Part shown: piece by piece, positions 18,808-26,131 of the stretch
How the letters are laid out: each line of letters opens with the position of its first letter
How positions within the stretch are numbered: position 1 is the stretch's first letter
Assembly (NCBI RefSeq): GCF_029894335.1
Contig: NZ_JARXZC010000005.1
Coordinates: forward strand, 1 to 64,000
Origin: Kitasatospora sp. MAP5-34
Lineage (GTDB): Bacteria > Actinomycetota > Actinomycetes > Streptomycetales > Streptomycetaceae
DNA length: 64,000 nucleotides
Direction: 5' to 3'
Translations under genes and position numbers: made by a program
Notes under the pieces: generated by a model
What the model was told of the DNA's origin: nothing
The model's database searches: none
Seen by the model: the letters and a program-made list of their open reading frames with translations, nothing else

Positions 18808-19179
18808 GTGAGCATCGAGAAGCCTGAGATCGACTTCCCGGGCGGCGAGGCGCCGACCGAGCTCCAGATCCGTGACATCACCGTCGGCGACGGCGCCGAG
18901 GCCAAGTCCGGCGCGGTCGTCGAGGTCCACTACGTGGGCGTCGCGTTCAGCACCGGCGAGGAGTTCGACGCCTCCTGGAACCGTGGCCAGACCTTCCGCT
19001 TCCCGCTGGGCGGCGGCCGGGTCATCAAGGGCTGGGACCAGGGCGTCCAGGGCATGAAGGTCGGCGGCCGTCGTGAGCTGATCATCCCCGCGCGCCTCGC
19101 GTACGGGAACCAGTCGCCGACCCCGCTCATCAAGGCCGGCGAGACCCTGATCTTCGTCGTGGACCTGGTCAGCGTCTGA
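18808..19179 (+). CDS. Cytoplasmic FKBP-type peptidyl-prolyl isomerase
   Basis: 123 residues, a single minimal FKBP domain without signal peptide. Family features are present: VEVHYVGVAFSTGEEFDASW, the GGGRVIKGWDQG active-site loop with conserved Trp, and IPARLAYG. It catalyses prolyl cis-trans isomerisation and binds FK506-like macrolides. GTG 18808 starts 8 bases after a GAGAAGAG stretch. It follows the two exported FKBPs in the same direction and ends at a strong terminator before pafB. Confidence 0.92.
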   Translation: MSIEKPEIDFPGGEAPTELQIRDITVGDGAEAKSGAVVEVHYVGVAFSTGEEFDASWNRGQTFRFPLGGGRVIKGWDQGVQGMKVGGRRELIIPARLAYGNQSPTPLIKAGETLIFVVDLVSV

Positions 19180-19204
19180 CGACCGGTCGGTCGTTCCAAG
19201 TTCG

Positions 19205-19244
19205 GAGGGCCGTGCCCCGCTCAGGCGGGGTGCGGCCCTCGGCT
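19205..19244 (+). terminator. Terminator after the FKBP gene
   Basis: GAGGGCCGTGCCCCGC (19205-19220) pairs with GCGGGGTGCGGCCCTC (19225-19240) over a TCAG loop, followed by GGCTTT. Confidence 0.85.
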
Positions 19245-19342
19245 TTCCCCCATGTGGCCCGTACCGGTACGGTCGGGTCGCCGGGTCCAGGATGCCCGGC
19301 GACGTACCTCGCGCGCGGCGCACCGTACCAGAAGGGTCAGCG

Positions 19343-20323
19343 ATGGCGATCGCCAAGGCAGAGCGGCTGATGAACCTCGCCCTGTGCCTGATGAACACCA
19401 GACGTCCGCTCTCCAAGAAGGAGCTGCGGGAGTCCGTCGAGGCCTACCGGGAAGCCTGGCAGCAGGGCAGCGAGGACGCCTTCAACCGGATGTTCGAACG
19501 GGACAAGGACGACCTGCGCGAACTCGGCCTGGTCATCGACGTCGACGAGAACGCCCTGGACGGTGAGATCGGCTACCTCGCCCGCCGCGACCGCAACCGG
19601 CTGCCCGAGATCGCGCTCGACGCCGAGGAGGCGGCCGCGCTCACGCTGGCCGCCCGGGTCTGGCAGCAGGCGAAGATGTCCGGCGCGGCCAGCGGTGCGC
19701 TGCAGAAGCTCCGCGCGGCCGGTGTCCCGTTCAGCGAGGACGCCGAGCACAGCGCGCTGCAGCCCCGGATCCCGGCCCGCGAGGTCGCCTTCGAACCGCT
19801 GCTGGTCGCCGCCCGCGACCGACGGCCCGTCAGCTTCGAGTACCGCAAGGCCGGCGCCGCCGTCCCCGAGCAGCGCTCGGTCGAGCCCTGGGCGCTGGAG
19901 TGCTGGCGCGGCCACTGGTACCTGGCCGGCTGGGACCGCGACCGCGAGGCCGCCCGGGTCTTCCGGCTCGGCCGGATCACCGGCAAGGTCCGCTCCCGGG
20001 CCGGCCGGTTCACCGGCACGGTGCCCGAGCACGTCGACGTCCGCGCCGTGGTCGCCGCCTTCGCGGGCGAGGGAGCGACGGCGGTGGCGACCGTACGGGT
20101 CCGCCGGGACGCCGGATTCCCGCTGCGCACCAAGGCACTGAACACGCGTCGGGTGGACGAGGCCTGGGACGAGCTGGAGATCCCGTACGGCCACGGCCTC
20201 GGCGCCCAGCTCGCCGAGTTCGGGCCCGACCTGGTCGTCCTGGGACCGGACGACCTGCGGGCGGACGTCATCGACCGGCTGCGCGCGGTGGCCGGTCTCG
20301 CACCTGAGGGGCAGCCGGCATGA
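19343..20323 (+). CDS. pafB: PafB, WYL-domain transcriptional regulator
   Basis: 326 residues. An N-terminal winged helix (about 1-75, AKAERLMNLALCLMNTRRPL) and a WYL domain (about 140-225) with CWRGHWYLAGWDRDREAARVF. With PafC it forms an activator of the LexA-independent DNA-damage response in mycobacteria; despite the name it is not required for pupylation. ATG 19343 follows GAAGGG and is preferred over the upstream in-frame ATG at 19292. The stop overlaps the pafC start (ATGA), so the two are translationally coupled. Confidence 0.92.
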   Translation: MAIAKAERLMNLALCLMNTRRPLSKKELRESVEAYREAWQQGSEDAFNRMFERDKDDLRELGLVIDVDENALDGEIGYLARRDRNRLPEIALDAEEAAALTLAARVWQQAKMSGAASGALQKLRAAGVPFSEDAEHSALQPRIPAREVAFEPLLVAARDRRPVSFEYRKAGAAVPEQRSVEPWALECWRGHWYLAGWDRDREAARVFRLGRITGKVRSRAGRFTGTVPEHVDVRAVVAAFAGEGATAVATVRVRRDAGFPLRTKALNTRRVDEAWDELEIPYGHGLGAQLAEFGPDLVVLGPDDLRADVIDRLRAVAGLAPEGQPA

Positions 20324-21291
20324 GCAACGCCATCGACCAGACCCGCCGGATGCTCTCCCTGGTCACGTACCTGAGGGAGCGCCCCGGGGCCGAGGTCGCC
20401 GAGGTGGCCCGCGCCTTCGGGATCACCGAGCGCGAGCTGATCAACGACCTGAACGTGCTGCCGATGTGCGGCACCAGCTTCCGTGGCGGCGACCTGCTGG
20501 ACATCGACACCGACGGCGACCGGATCTGGTGGCACAACGTCGACGACGTCGCCGAGCCGCTGCGGCTGGCCGCCGACGAGGCGACGGCGCTGCTGGTCGC
20601 GGCCCGCGCGGTGGCCGGGCTGCCCGGCCTGCGCGAGCGGGACCGGCAGGCGCTCACCCGGGCCGTCACCAAGATCGAGGACGCGGCGGGCGAGAACGCC
20701 GAGGGCAGTGCCCGGGTCGGCGTCACCTTCGAGGCCGAGGGCCAGGTCTTCGCCGACATAGACCGCGCGCTCAGCGAGGGCCGGCTGATCTGGCTGCGCT
20801 ACTACTCGCACGGGCGCGGCGGCATGACCGAGCGCGAGGTCGACCCGATCCGCCTGGTCACCGAGGGTCACACCTACCTGGAGGGGTGGTGCCGGGTCTC
20901 CGAGGACCGCCGGCTCTTCCGCCTCGACCGGGTTGCCGAGATCAAGGTGCTGGACGAGCCCGCCGACCCGCCCCGGCTGGAGCCGCGCGACCTCTCCGCC
21001 GGGCTGGTCAGCCCGGCCGCCGACGACCCCGAGGTGGTCGTCGAGGTCGGCCCCGGCGGGCGCTGGGTCGCCGAGTACTACACCCACGACTCGGCCGAGG
21101 AGCTGCCCGACGGGGGTCTGCGGATCACCCTGCGCAGCGCCGACCCGGCGGGTCTGCGCCCGCTGGCACTCCGGCTGGGCCGGGACGGGCGGATCGTCGC
21201 GCCCGCCGAGCTGGCCGACCAGGCCAGGGCGGCGGCGGTGGCCGCGCTCCAGGGCTACCAGCTCCAGGGTTACCAGGACGGGCGGGCCTGA
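20320..21291 (+). CDS. pafC: PafC, WYL-domain transcriptional regulator
   Basis: 323 residues. An N-terminal helix-turn-helix (QTRRMLSLVTYLRERPGAEV and AEVARAFGITERELINDLNV) is followed by a WYL domain (about 150-225, YLEGWCRVSEDRRLFRLDRV) and a C-terminal extension. It pairs with PafB as a heterodimer-like regulator. The ATG start shares bases with the pafB stop. A tiny zinc-ribbon gene starts 3 bases after its stop, continuing the operon. Confidence 0.92.
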   Translation: MSNAIDQTRRMLSLVTYLRERPGAEVAEVARAFGITERELINDLNVLPMCGTSFRGGDLLDIDTDGDRIWWHNVDDVAEPLRLAADEATALLVAARAVAGLPGLRERDRQALTRAVTKIEDAAGENAEGSARVGVTFEAEGQVFADIDRALSEGRLIWLRYYSHGRGGMTEREVDPIRLVTEGHTYLEGWCRVSEDRRLFRLDRVAEIKVLDEPADPPRLEPRDLSAGLVSPAADDPEVVVEVGPGGRWVAEYYTHDSAEELPDGGLRITLRSADPAGLRPLALRLGRDGRIVAPAELADQARAAAVAALQGYQLQGYQDGRA

Positions 21292-21293
21292 CG

Positions 21294-21524
21294 GTGGGGG
21301 ACAGCACCAGATTCAAGGTCTACTGCTCCCAGTGCCGGGAGAAGGTCGAGCTGGCGGCGGCGGCGTTCCGGCTGGCGCTCGGCGCCACCCAGGAGCGCAC
21401 CTTCTACAGCTTCACCTGCCCGTCGTGCGGTGCGGCGGTCCGCAAGCCGGCCGGTGAGAAGATCGTGGCGGCGCTGACCGGGGCCGGGGTCAGCACCATG
21501 CGCCTGCTGCCGGTCGAGGGGTGA
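21294..21524 (+). CDS. Small zinc-ribbon protein
   Basis: 76 residues. Two CxxC knuckles, Cys11/Cys14 (YCSQC) and Cys42/Cys45 (TCPSC), are spaced as in a zinc ribbon, with a helical segment between them. GTG 21294 is three bases after the pafC stop. The stop TGA overlaps GTG 21521 of the next gene, so the frame sits in a tightly packed pafC-tatA operon. Codon use is that of the neighbours. Function is unknown; nucleic-acid binding is a reasonable guess. Confidence 0.72.
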   Translation: MGDSTRFKVYCSQCREKVELAAAAFRLALGATQERTFYSFTCPSCGAAVRKPAGEKIVAALTGAGVSTMRLLPVEG

Positions 21525-21529
21525 GCGTC

Positions 21530-21691
21530 ATGTCCTGGACCGTCATCGCCGCCGTACTGCTCTCCACCGCCGGGCTGCTGGTGCTCGGAGTACTGGCGAG
21601 CCGGCTGTGGCTGGACGTGCACCGGCTCGCCCGTGAGGTCGACTCGGCGTCCCGGGCGCTGGCCGAGGCGGCCGGCCAGCTCTACAAGTAG
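21530..21691 (+). CDS. Small single-pass membrane protein
   Basis: 53 residues from ATG 21530 (56 from the in-frame GTG 21521, which overlaps the previous stop as GTGA). The N-terminal hydrophobic helix WTVIAAVLLSTAGLLVLGVL is followed by a charged amphipathic stretch RLWLDVHRLAREVDSASRAL. The layout resembles a miniature Tat-component or scaffold protein, and it lies directly before tatA, but homology is not evident. Position and ribosome coupling support it as a real gene. Confidence 0.6.
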   Translation: MSWTVIAAVLLSTAGLLVLGVLASRLWLDVHRLAREVDSASRALAEAAGQLYK

Positions 21692-21699
21692 CCGGGGGT

Positions 21700-21730
21700 T
21701 TGTCCCGGCGACACCCCCACGGGCTACCAT
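21700..21730 (+). promoter_or_regulatory. Weak candidate promoter before tatA
   Basis: TTGTCC (21700-21705) and TACCAT (21725-21730) are separated by 19 bases, slightly long. The 85-base gap suggests tatA may have a separate start in addition to read-through. Confidence 0.25.
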
Positions 21731-21776
21731 CGCGGGAGGTGGGGGAGCGCGTCCCCTGCGAGGAAGGACGTCGCAC

Positions 21777-22010
21777 ATGAGGTCTCCCACCGCGATCCTG
21801 GTGCTCGTGGTCTTCGCCATCGTGCTCTTCGGTGCCAAGAAGCTGCCCGAGCTGGCTCGCTCGCTGGGCAAGTCGGCGCGGATCCTCAGGAGTGAGGCCA
21901 AGGCGCTCCGTGAGGACGGCCAGGAGAGCGCCGGGCCGGTGGCCGAGGCGCCGAAGGCGGTCAAGGCCGCGCCCGGCGACCCCGCAGCGGCCGCCCGGCC
22001 GGTCCAGTAG
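21777..22010 (+). CDS. tatA: Twin-arginine translocase subunit TatA
   Basis: 77 residues. One short N-terminal membrane helix (TAILVLVVFAIVLFGAKKLP), the family FGAKKLPELARSLG hinge and amphipathic helix, then a disordered acidic and Ala/Pro tail. Oligomers of TatA form the pore that passes folded proteins bearing RR signal peptides. It is a little shorter than typical streptomycete TatA. ATG 21777 follows GAGGAAGGA. tatC is next downstream; no tatB is here, as is usual for this locus. Confidence 0.94.
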   Translation: MRSPTAILVLVVFAIVLFGAKKLPELARSLGKSARILRSEAKALREDGQESAGPVAEAPKAVKAAPGDPAAAARPVQ

Positions 22011-22102
22011 CCCGAGAGCGGCCGGCGCGACCGAGCGCTCCGAACCGCAAGTAGCGGAGCCCGCCGCCCGGCGGGTTCCATCGCACGAGTTGAGGACCGG
22101 GG

Positions 22103-23038
22103 TTGAGCAAGTCTTCGAAACCGCCCAAGGACCCCGAGGGCCGGATGGCCCTCACCGAGCATCTCCGTGAGCTGCGGAGCCGCTTGGTCAAGTCGGTCCT
22201 GGCCATCGTGCTGATGATGATCGTGGCGGTGTTCTACCACCGGCAGATCGAGACGTTCCTGATGCAGCCGCTGCCGAAGTGCAACACCCCGGCCGAGATC
22301 GCCTCGTTCAAGGGCAAGTGCGCGCAGGTCTCGACGATCGGTCTGACCACCCCCTTCACCCTGACCCTGAAGGTCGCGCTCACGGCCGCCCTGGTCGCGA
22401 CCGTGCCGGTCTGGCTGTACCAGCTGTGGGCGTTCATCACCCCCGGGCTGCACAAGCACGAGCGCCGGTACGCGCTCGGCTTCCTGACCGCCGGTGTGCC
22501 GCTCTTCCTCGCCGGTGTCGCCTGCGCCTACCTGCTGCTGCCGACGACCGTGCAGGTGCTGATCTCCTTCGCGCCGGACAACACGACCCCGATCCTGCCG
22601 CCGGAGAACTACATCAGCATCGCCACCCGGCTGGTGCTGCTCTTCGGCGCGGCCTTCGAGTTCCCGCTGCTGCTGGTGATGCTGAACTTCGGCGGGGTGC
22701 TCAGCGGCAAGCGGCTGCTCGGCTGGTGGCGCGGCATGATCATGGGGATCACCGTCTTCGCGGCGTTCGCCAGCCCGAGCGCCGACCCGGTCAGCATGCT
22801 CGCGCTCGCGGCGCCGATCTGGGTGCTGTACTTCGTCGCGGTCGGCATCTCGCTGCTGAACGACCGCCGCAGGGCGCGCCGCAACCCCGACGCCGGTCTC
22901 GACGACGAGGAGGCCTCGCACCTGGACCTCTCGGTCGAGCAGGTCGCCTCCGCCGAGCCGGTCGGTGCCTCGACGGCCCCCGCCGCTCCCGCTCCCGTAC
23001 CGGCCGCCCGGCACGAGCAGATGGACGACATCACCTGA
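22103..23038 (+). CDS. tatC: Twin-arginine translocase subunit TatC
   Basis: 311 residues, six membrane helices. The N-terminal MALTEHLRELRSRL is the TatC signature that binds the RR signal. The loop after helix 1 carries PLPKCNTPAEI. The C-terminal tail beyond residue 255 is long, acidic and Ala/Pro-rich. The start is TTG 22103 with GAGGACC upstream. A small CCCGCCG/CGGCGGG hairpin lies just before. An intrinsic terminator follows, closing the pafB-tatC unit. Confidence 0.95.
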   Translation: MSKSSKPPKDPEGRMALTEHLRELRSRLVKSVLAIVLMMIVAVFYHRQIETFLMQPLPKCNTPAEIASFKGKCAQVSTIGLTTPFTLTLKVALTAALVATVPVWLYQLWAFITPGLHKHERRYALGFLTAGVPLFLAGVACAYLLLPTTVQVLISFAPDNTTPILPPENYISIATRLVLLFGAAFEFPLLLVMLNFGGVLSGKRLLGWWRGMIMGITVFAAFASPSADPVSMLALAAPIWVLYFVAVGISLLNDRRRARRNPDAGLDDEEASHLDLSVEQVASAEPVGASTAPAAPAPVPAARHEQMDDIT

Positions 23039-23057
23039 GCCGCCGCGCCTGCGCAGA

Positions 23058-23096
23058 GGCCCCGATCCGCCGTTCCCCGGCGGGTCGGGGCCTTTT
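23058..23096 (+). terminator. tatC intrinsic terminator
   Basis: GGCCCCGATCCGCCG (23058-23072) pairs with CGGCGGGTCGGGGCC (23078-23092), followed by TTTT. It marks the left boundary of the accessory block. Confidence 0.88.
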
Positions 23097-23120
23097 CGCT
23101 GCTCGGCTCTTTGCATGCCC

Positions 23121-23155
23121 TTGGCAAGCTGACTGCAGTGTGACATATTACTGCC
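23121..23155 (+). promoter_or_regulatory. Promoter and operator site A, probably giving a leaderless mRNA
   Basis: TTGGCA (23121-23126), a 17-base spacer and CATATT (23144-23149) end six bases before the GTG start at 23156, and there is no ribosome-binding sequence. The motif GTGACATATTAC (23140-23151) overlaps the -10 and matches five other sites in the block. Confidence 0.65.
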
Positions 23156-24310
23156 GTGTCCCAGAGATCTCCCCACGATGTCGTGGTGATCGGCGCCGGA
23201 GTCGTCGGCGCCGCCTGCGCCTACTACGCGAGCCTGGCCGGCCTCTCGGTCGCCGTCGTCGACCGAGGACCGGTCGCGGGCGGCACCACCGGCGCCGGTG
23301 AGGGCAACCTGCTGGTCTCCGACAAGGAGCCGGGCCCCGAGCTGGACCTCGCACTGCTCTCGGCCGGCCTCTGGCGCGAGCTGGCCGGGGAACTGGGCGA
23401 GCAGACGGAGTACGAACCCAAGGGCGGCCTGGTGGTCGCCTCCGACGAGGCCGGGCTGGACGCCCTGCGGGCCTTCGCCGCCCACCAGGGCACGGCGGGG
23501 GTGGAGTCGGTCGAGATCCCCGGCGCGCGGCTGCACGAGCTGGAGCCCCACCTCGCCCCCGGCCTGGCCGGCGGGTTCCACTACCCGCAGGACGCCCAGG
23601 TCCAACCCGCACTGGCCGCCGCCCACCTGCTGCGCGCGGCCCGCGTGGCCGGAGCCGAGGTGTACCTCGGTGAGGCCGTCACCGCCGTACGGACCGGGCC
23701 GGACGGCGCGATCCTCGGTGTCACCACCGACCGGCGCCGGATCGACACCCCGGCGGTGGTCAACGCCGCCGGTACCTGGGGCGGCGAGGTCGCCGGGCTG
23801 GCGGGCGTCCCGCTGCCGGTGCTGCCCAGGCGCGGCTTCGTGCTGGTCACCGAGCCGCTGCCGCGTATCGTCCGGCACAAGGTCTACGCCGCCGACTACG
23901 TCGCCGACGTGGCCAGCGGCTCGGCCGCCCTGCAGACCTCCGCTGTGGTCGAGGGCACGCCCGCCGGGCCGGTGCTGATCGGCGCCAGCCGGGAGCGGGT
24001 CGGCTTCGACCGCACCCTCTCGGTCGAAGTGCTGCGCCGCCTCGCCGCCCAGGCGGCCCAGCTCTTCCCGGTGCTTGCCGACGTCTCCGTCCAGCGCGCC
24101 TACCGGGGTTTCCGCCCGTACCTGCCGGACCACCTGCCCGCCATCGGCGCCGACCCCCGGGTGCCCGGGCTCTACCACGCCTGCGGCCACGAGGGGGCGG
24201 GCATCGGCCTGGCCCCGGCCACCGGGTTGCTGATCAGCCGACAGCTCACCGGCAAGCAGCCCGAGCTGGACCTGACCCCCTTCCGCGCCGACCGCTTCGC
24301 GGCGTCATGA
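23156..24310 (+). CDS. FAD-dependent oxidoreductase, D-hydroxyproline dehydrogenase-like (DAO family)
   Basis: 384 residues. The N-terminal Rossmann dinucleotide motif VVVIGAGVVGAACAYYASLA binds FAD, and the TTGAGEGNLL segment is typical of the glycine/D-amino-acid oxidase family. It is the catalytic-type partner of the next two genes, a ferredoxin and a pyridine-nucleotide-type flavoprotein. That trio matches the heterotrimeric cis-4-hydroxy-D-proline dehydrogenase known from Pseudomonas (LhpB/E/F-like), which makes pyrroline-4-hydroxy-2-carboxylate. It starts with GTG without a Shine-Dalgarno sequence and overlaps the next gene as ATGA. Exact substrate (D-Hyp or D-Pro) is inferred from neighbours. 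Confidence 0.85.
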   Translation: MSQRSPHDVVVIGAGVVGAACAYYASLAGLSVAVVDRGPVAGGTTGAGEGNLLVSDKEPGPELDLALLSAGLWRELAGELGEQTEYEPKGGLVVASDEAGLDALRAFAAHQGTAGVESVEIPGARLHELEPHLAPGLAGGFHYPQDAQVQPALAAAHLLRAARVAGAEVYLGEAVTAVRTGPDGAILGVTTDRRRIDTPAVVNAAGTWGGEVAGLAGVPLPVLPRRGFVLVTEPLPRIVRHKVYAADYVADVASGSAALQTSAVVEGTPAGPVLIGASRERVGFDRTLSVEVLRRLAAQAAQLFPVLADVSVQRAYRGFRPYLPDHLPAIGADPRVPGLYHACGHEGAGIGLAPATGLLISRQLTGKQPELDLTPFRADRFAAS

Positions 24311-24342
24311 GCAGCGACATCATGAACACGAGGAGGACCTCC

Positions 24343-24657
24343 GTGCGCCGCACTCCCGCGAGTCTGGTCGATGCGCAGCCCGGCCCCGCGCACACCATCG
24401 AGTTCGACGGCCGTGAGATCCCGGCCCTGTCCGGCCAGAGCATCGCCGCAGCCCTCTGGGCCGAAGGCGTCCTGGCCTGGCGCACCACCCGGGTCGAGGG
24501 CCGTCCGCGCGGCGCGTTCTGCGGGATCGGCGTCTGCTTCGACTGCCTCGCCACCGTCAACGGGCGGCCCAACCAGCGGACCTGTCTGCTGCCCGCCCGG
24601 CCCGGCGACACCGTCAGCACCCAGGAGGGACACGGCCGTGCCGACCTCGCCGTCTGA
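24343..24657 (+). CDS. [2Fe-2S] ferredoxin-like subunit of the hydroxyproline dehydrogenase
   Basis: 104 residues from GTG 24343, which has AGGAGG six bases upstream. The in-frame ATG 24307, overlapping the previous stop, is the alternative (116 residues). The plant-type cluster motif is FCGIGVCFDC with a fourth Cys in QRTCLL. This small subunit type is found in sarcosine oxidase alpha N termini and hydrogen-cyanide-synthase A-like complexes, where it passes electrons between flavins. It overlaps the next gene by 20 bases, so the three subunits are coupled. Confidence 0.85.
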   Translation: MRRTPASLVDAQPGPAHTIEFDGREIPALSGQSIAAALWAEGVLAWRTTRVEGRPRGAFCGIGVCFDCLATVNGRPNQRTCLLPARPGDTVSTQEGHGRADLAV

Positions 24658-26041
24658 ACCGTCCGATCCGTACGACCTCGCGGTCATCGGCGCCGGCCCC
24701 GCCGGGCTCGCTGCCGCCGTCACCGCCGCCGACCTCGGGCTGAGCTGCGCCCTGCTGGACGCCGGCCCCCGGCCGGGCGGCCAGTACTACCGCCACCCCG
24801 CTCCCGGCCTCGGCGCCGCCCACCCCGAGCGGCTGCATCACGGCTGGTCCGCGTTCGCCGCGCTCTCCCGCCGCCTCGATGCGCACACCCGCGCGGGCCG
24901 GATCCGCTATCTGACGGATCATCAGGTCTGGACGGCGGAGCGCGGCGAGGTCTGGACCCTGCACGCCACCCTCGGCCCGGCGGCGGACGACCGCGCGGTG
25001 GTCCGGGCGCGCGCCGTCCTGCTCGCCACCGGCGCGTACGAGCGGCAGCTGCCCTTCCCGGGGTGGACGCTGCCGGGGGTGGTCACGGCGGGTGGTGCGC
25101 AGGCGATGCTCAAGGCGGGCCTGGTGCTGCCGGGTCGCCGGATCGTGGTCGCGGGCAGTGGTCCGTTGCTGCTCGCCGCCGCGTCCTCGCTGGTCAGTGC
25201 CGGTGCCGAGGTCCCGGTGGTGGTCGAGGCGACCAGCTACCTCGGGTACGCCAAGGGCCTGGGCACGCTGGCCGCCAACCCGGCGAAGCTGGTCGAGGGC
25301 GCGCAGCACGGCGCGAAGCTGCTGCGGTACGGCGTGCGGCTGCGGCGCGGCAGCGCGGTCGTGGAGGCGCACGGCACCGACCGGGTTACCGGTGTGACGG
25401 TCGCCCGGCTGGACCGCGACTGGCGTCCCGTCCCGGGCACCGAGCGCCGGATCGCCTGCGATGCCGTCGCGATCGGCCACGGGCTGCTGCCGCAGATCGA
25501 GTTGGCCACCGAACTCGGCGCCGAGACCAGGGAGACCCCGGACGGCACGGTCGCGCTGCGGGTGGACGGCGGGCTGCGGACCAGCCTGCCCGGTCTCTGG
25601 GCGGCCGGCGAGACCTGTGGGGTCGGCGGCGCCGACCTGGCGATCGCGGAGGGCGAGCTGGCGGCCCGGACGATCGCCGGGAAGCCCGTGCCGGCCGCCC
25701 TGCGGGCTCGGCGCGACCGGCGCCGGGCCTTCGCCGAGCTGATGGCGGCGGCGCACCGGCCCGGCCCCGGCTGGACGGACTGGCTGCGGGCGGACACCGA
25801 CGTGTGCCGCTGCGAGGAGGTCCCCGCCGGGCGGATCCGGGAGGCGGTGGAGGTTCTCGGCGCGGGTGACGCCCGTACCGTCAAGTTGCTCACCCGGGCC
25901 GGGATGGGGTGGTGCCAGGGCCGGATGTGCGGTCCGGCGGTGGCCTGTCTGGCCAAGGACGCCGTCCCCCGCGCCGACAGCCGGCCGCTGGCCTGTCCGG
26001 TCCCGCTCTCGCAGCTGGCGCGGGCGGACCTGACCGACTGA
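24638..26041 (+). CDS. FAD/NAD(P)-binding large subunit of the dehydrogenase with C-terminal [2Fe-2S] domain
   Basis: 467 residues. An FAD-binding Rossmann motif (LAVIGAGPAGLAAAVTAADL, about 10-30) is followed by a second dinucleotide motif (IVVAGSGPLLLAAASSLVSA, about 170) and a C-terminal BFD-like 2Fe-2S domain with CRCEE and WCQGRMCG cysteines (about 390-440). It resembles the alpha part of octopine/nopaline oxidases and HcnB-like proteins, hence the large subunit of the D-hydroxyproline dehydrogenase. GTG 24638 follows AGGAGGGA. The gene ends shortly before promoter/operator site B. Confidence 0.85.
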   Translation: MPTSPSEPSDPYDLAVIGAGPAGLAAAVTAADLGLSCALLDAGPRPGGQYYRHPAPGLGAAHPERLHHGWSAFAALSRRLDAHTRAGRIRYLTDHQVWTAERGEVWTLHATLGPAADDRAVVRARAVLLATGAYERQLPFPGWTLPGVVTAGGAQAMLKAGLVLPGRRIVVAGSGPLLLAAASSLVSAGAEVPVVVEATSYLGYAKGLGTLAANPAKLVEGAQHGAKLLRYGVRLRRGSAVVEAHGTDRVTGVTVARLDRDWRPVPGTERRIACDAVAIGHGLLPQIELATELGAETRETPDGTVALRVDGGLRTSLPGLWAAGETCGVGGADLAIAEGELAARTIAGKPVPAALRARRDRRRAFAELMAAAHRPGPGWTDWLRADTDVCRCEEVPAGRIREAVEVLGAGDARTVKLLTRAGMGWCQGRMCGPAVACLAKDAVPRADSRPLACPVPLSQLARADLTD

Positions 26042-26072
26042 CCGTCCCGTTCCGTTACTTGCGGGGTAGCCC

Positions 26073-26109
26073 TTGTGACTACCCTTTCCGTCTAATAAAA
26101 TGTCACACC
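26073..26109 (+). promoter_or_regulatory. Promoter with operator site B ahead of the deaminase operon
   Basis: TTGTGA (26073-26078), a 17-base spacer and TAAAAT (26096-26101) form one of the best promoters in the window. ATAAAATGTCAC (26095-26106), the reverse complement of GTGACATTTTAT, covers the -10. Confidence 0.7.
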
Positions 26110-26131
26110 TCACAACTAGGGAGTTGTCCCC

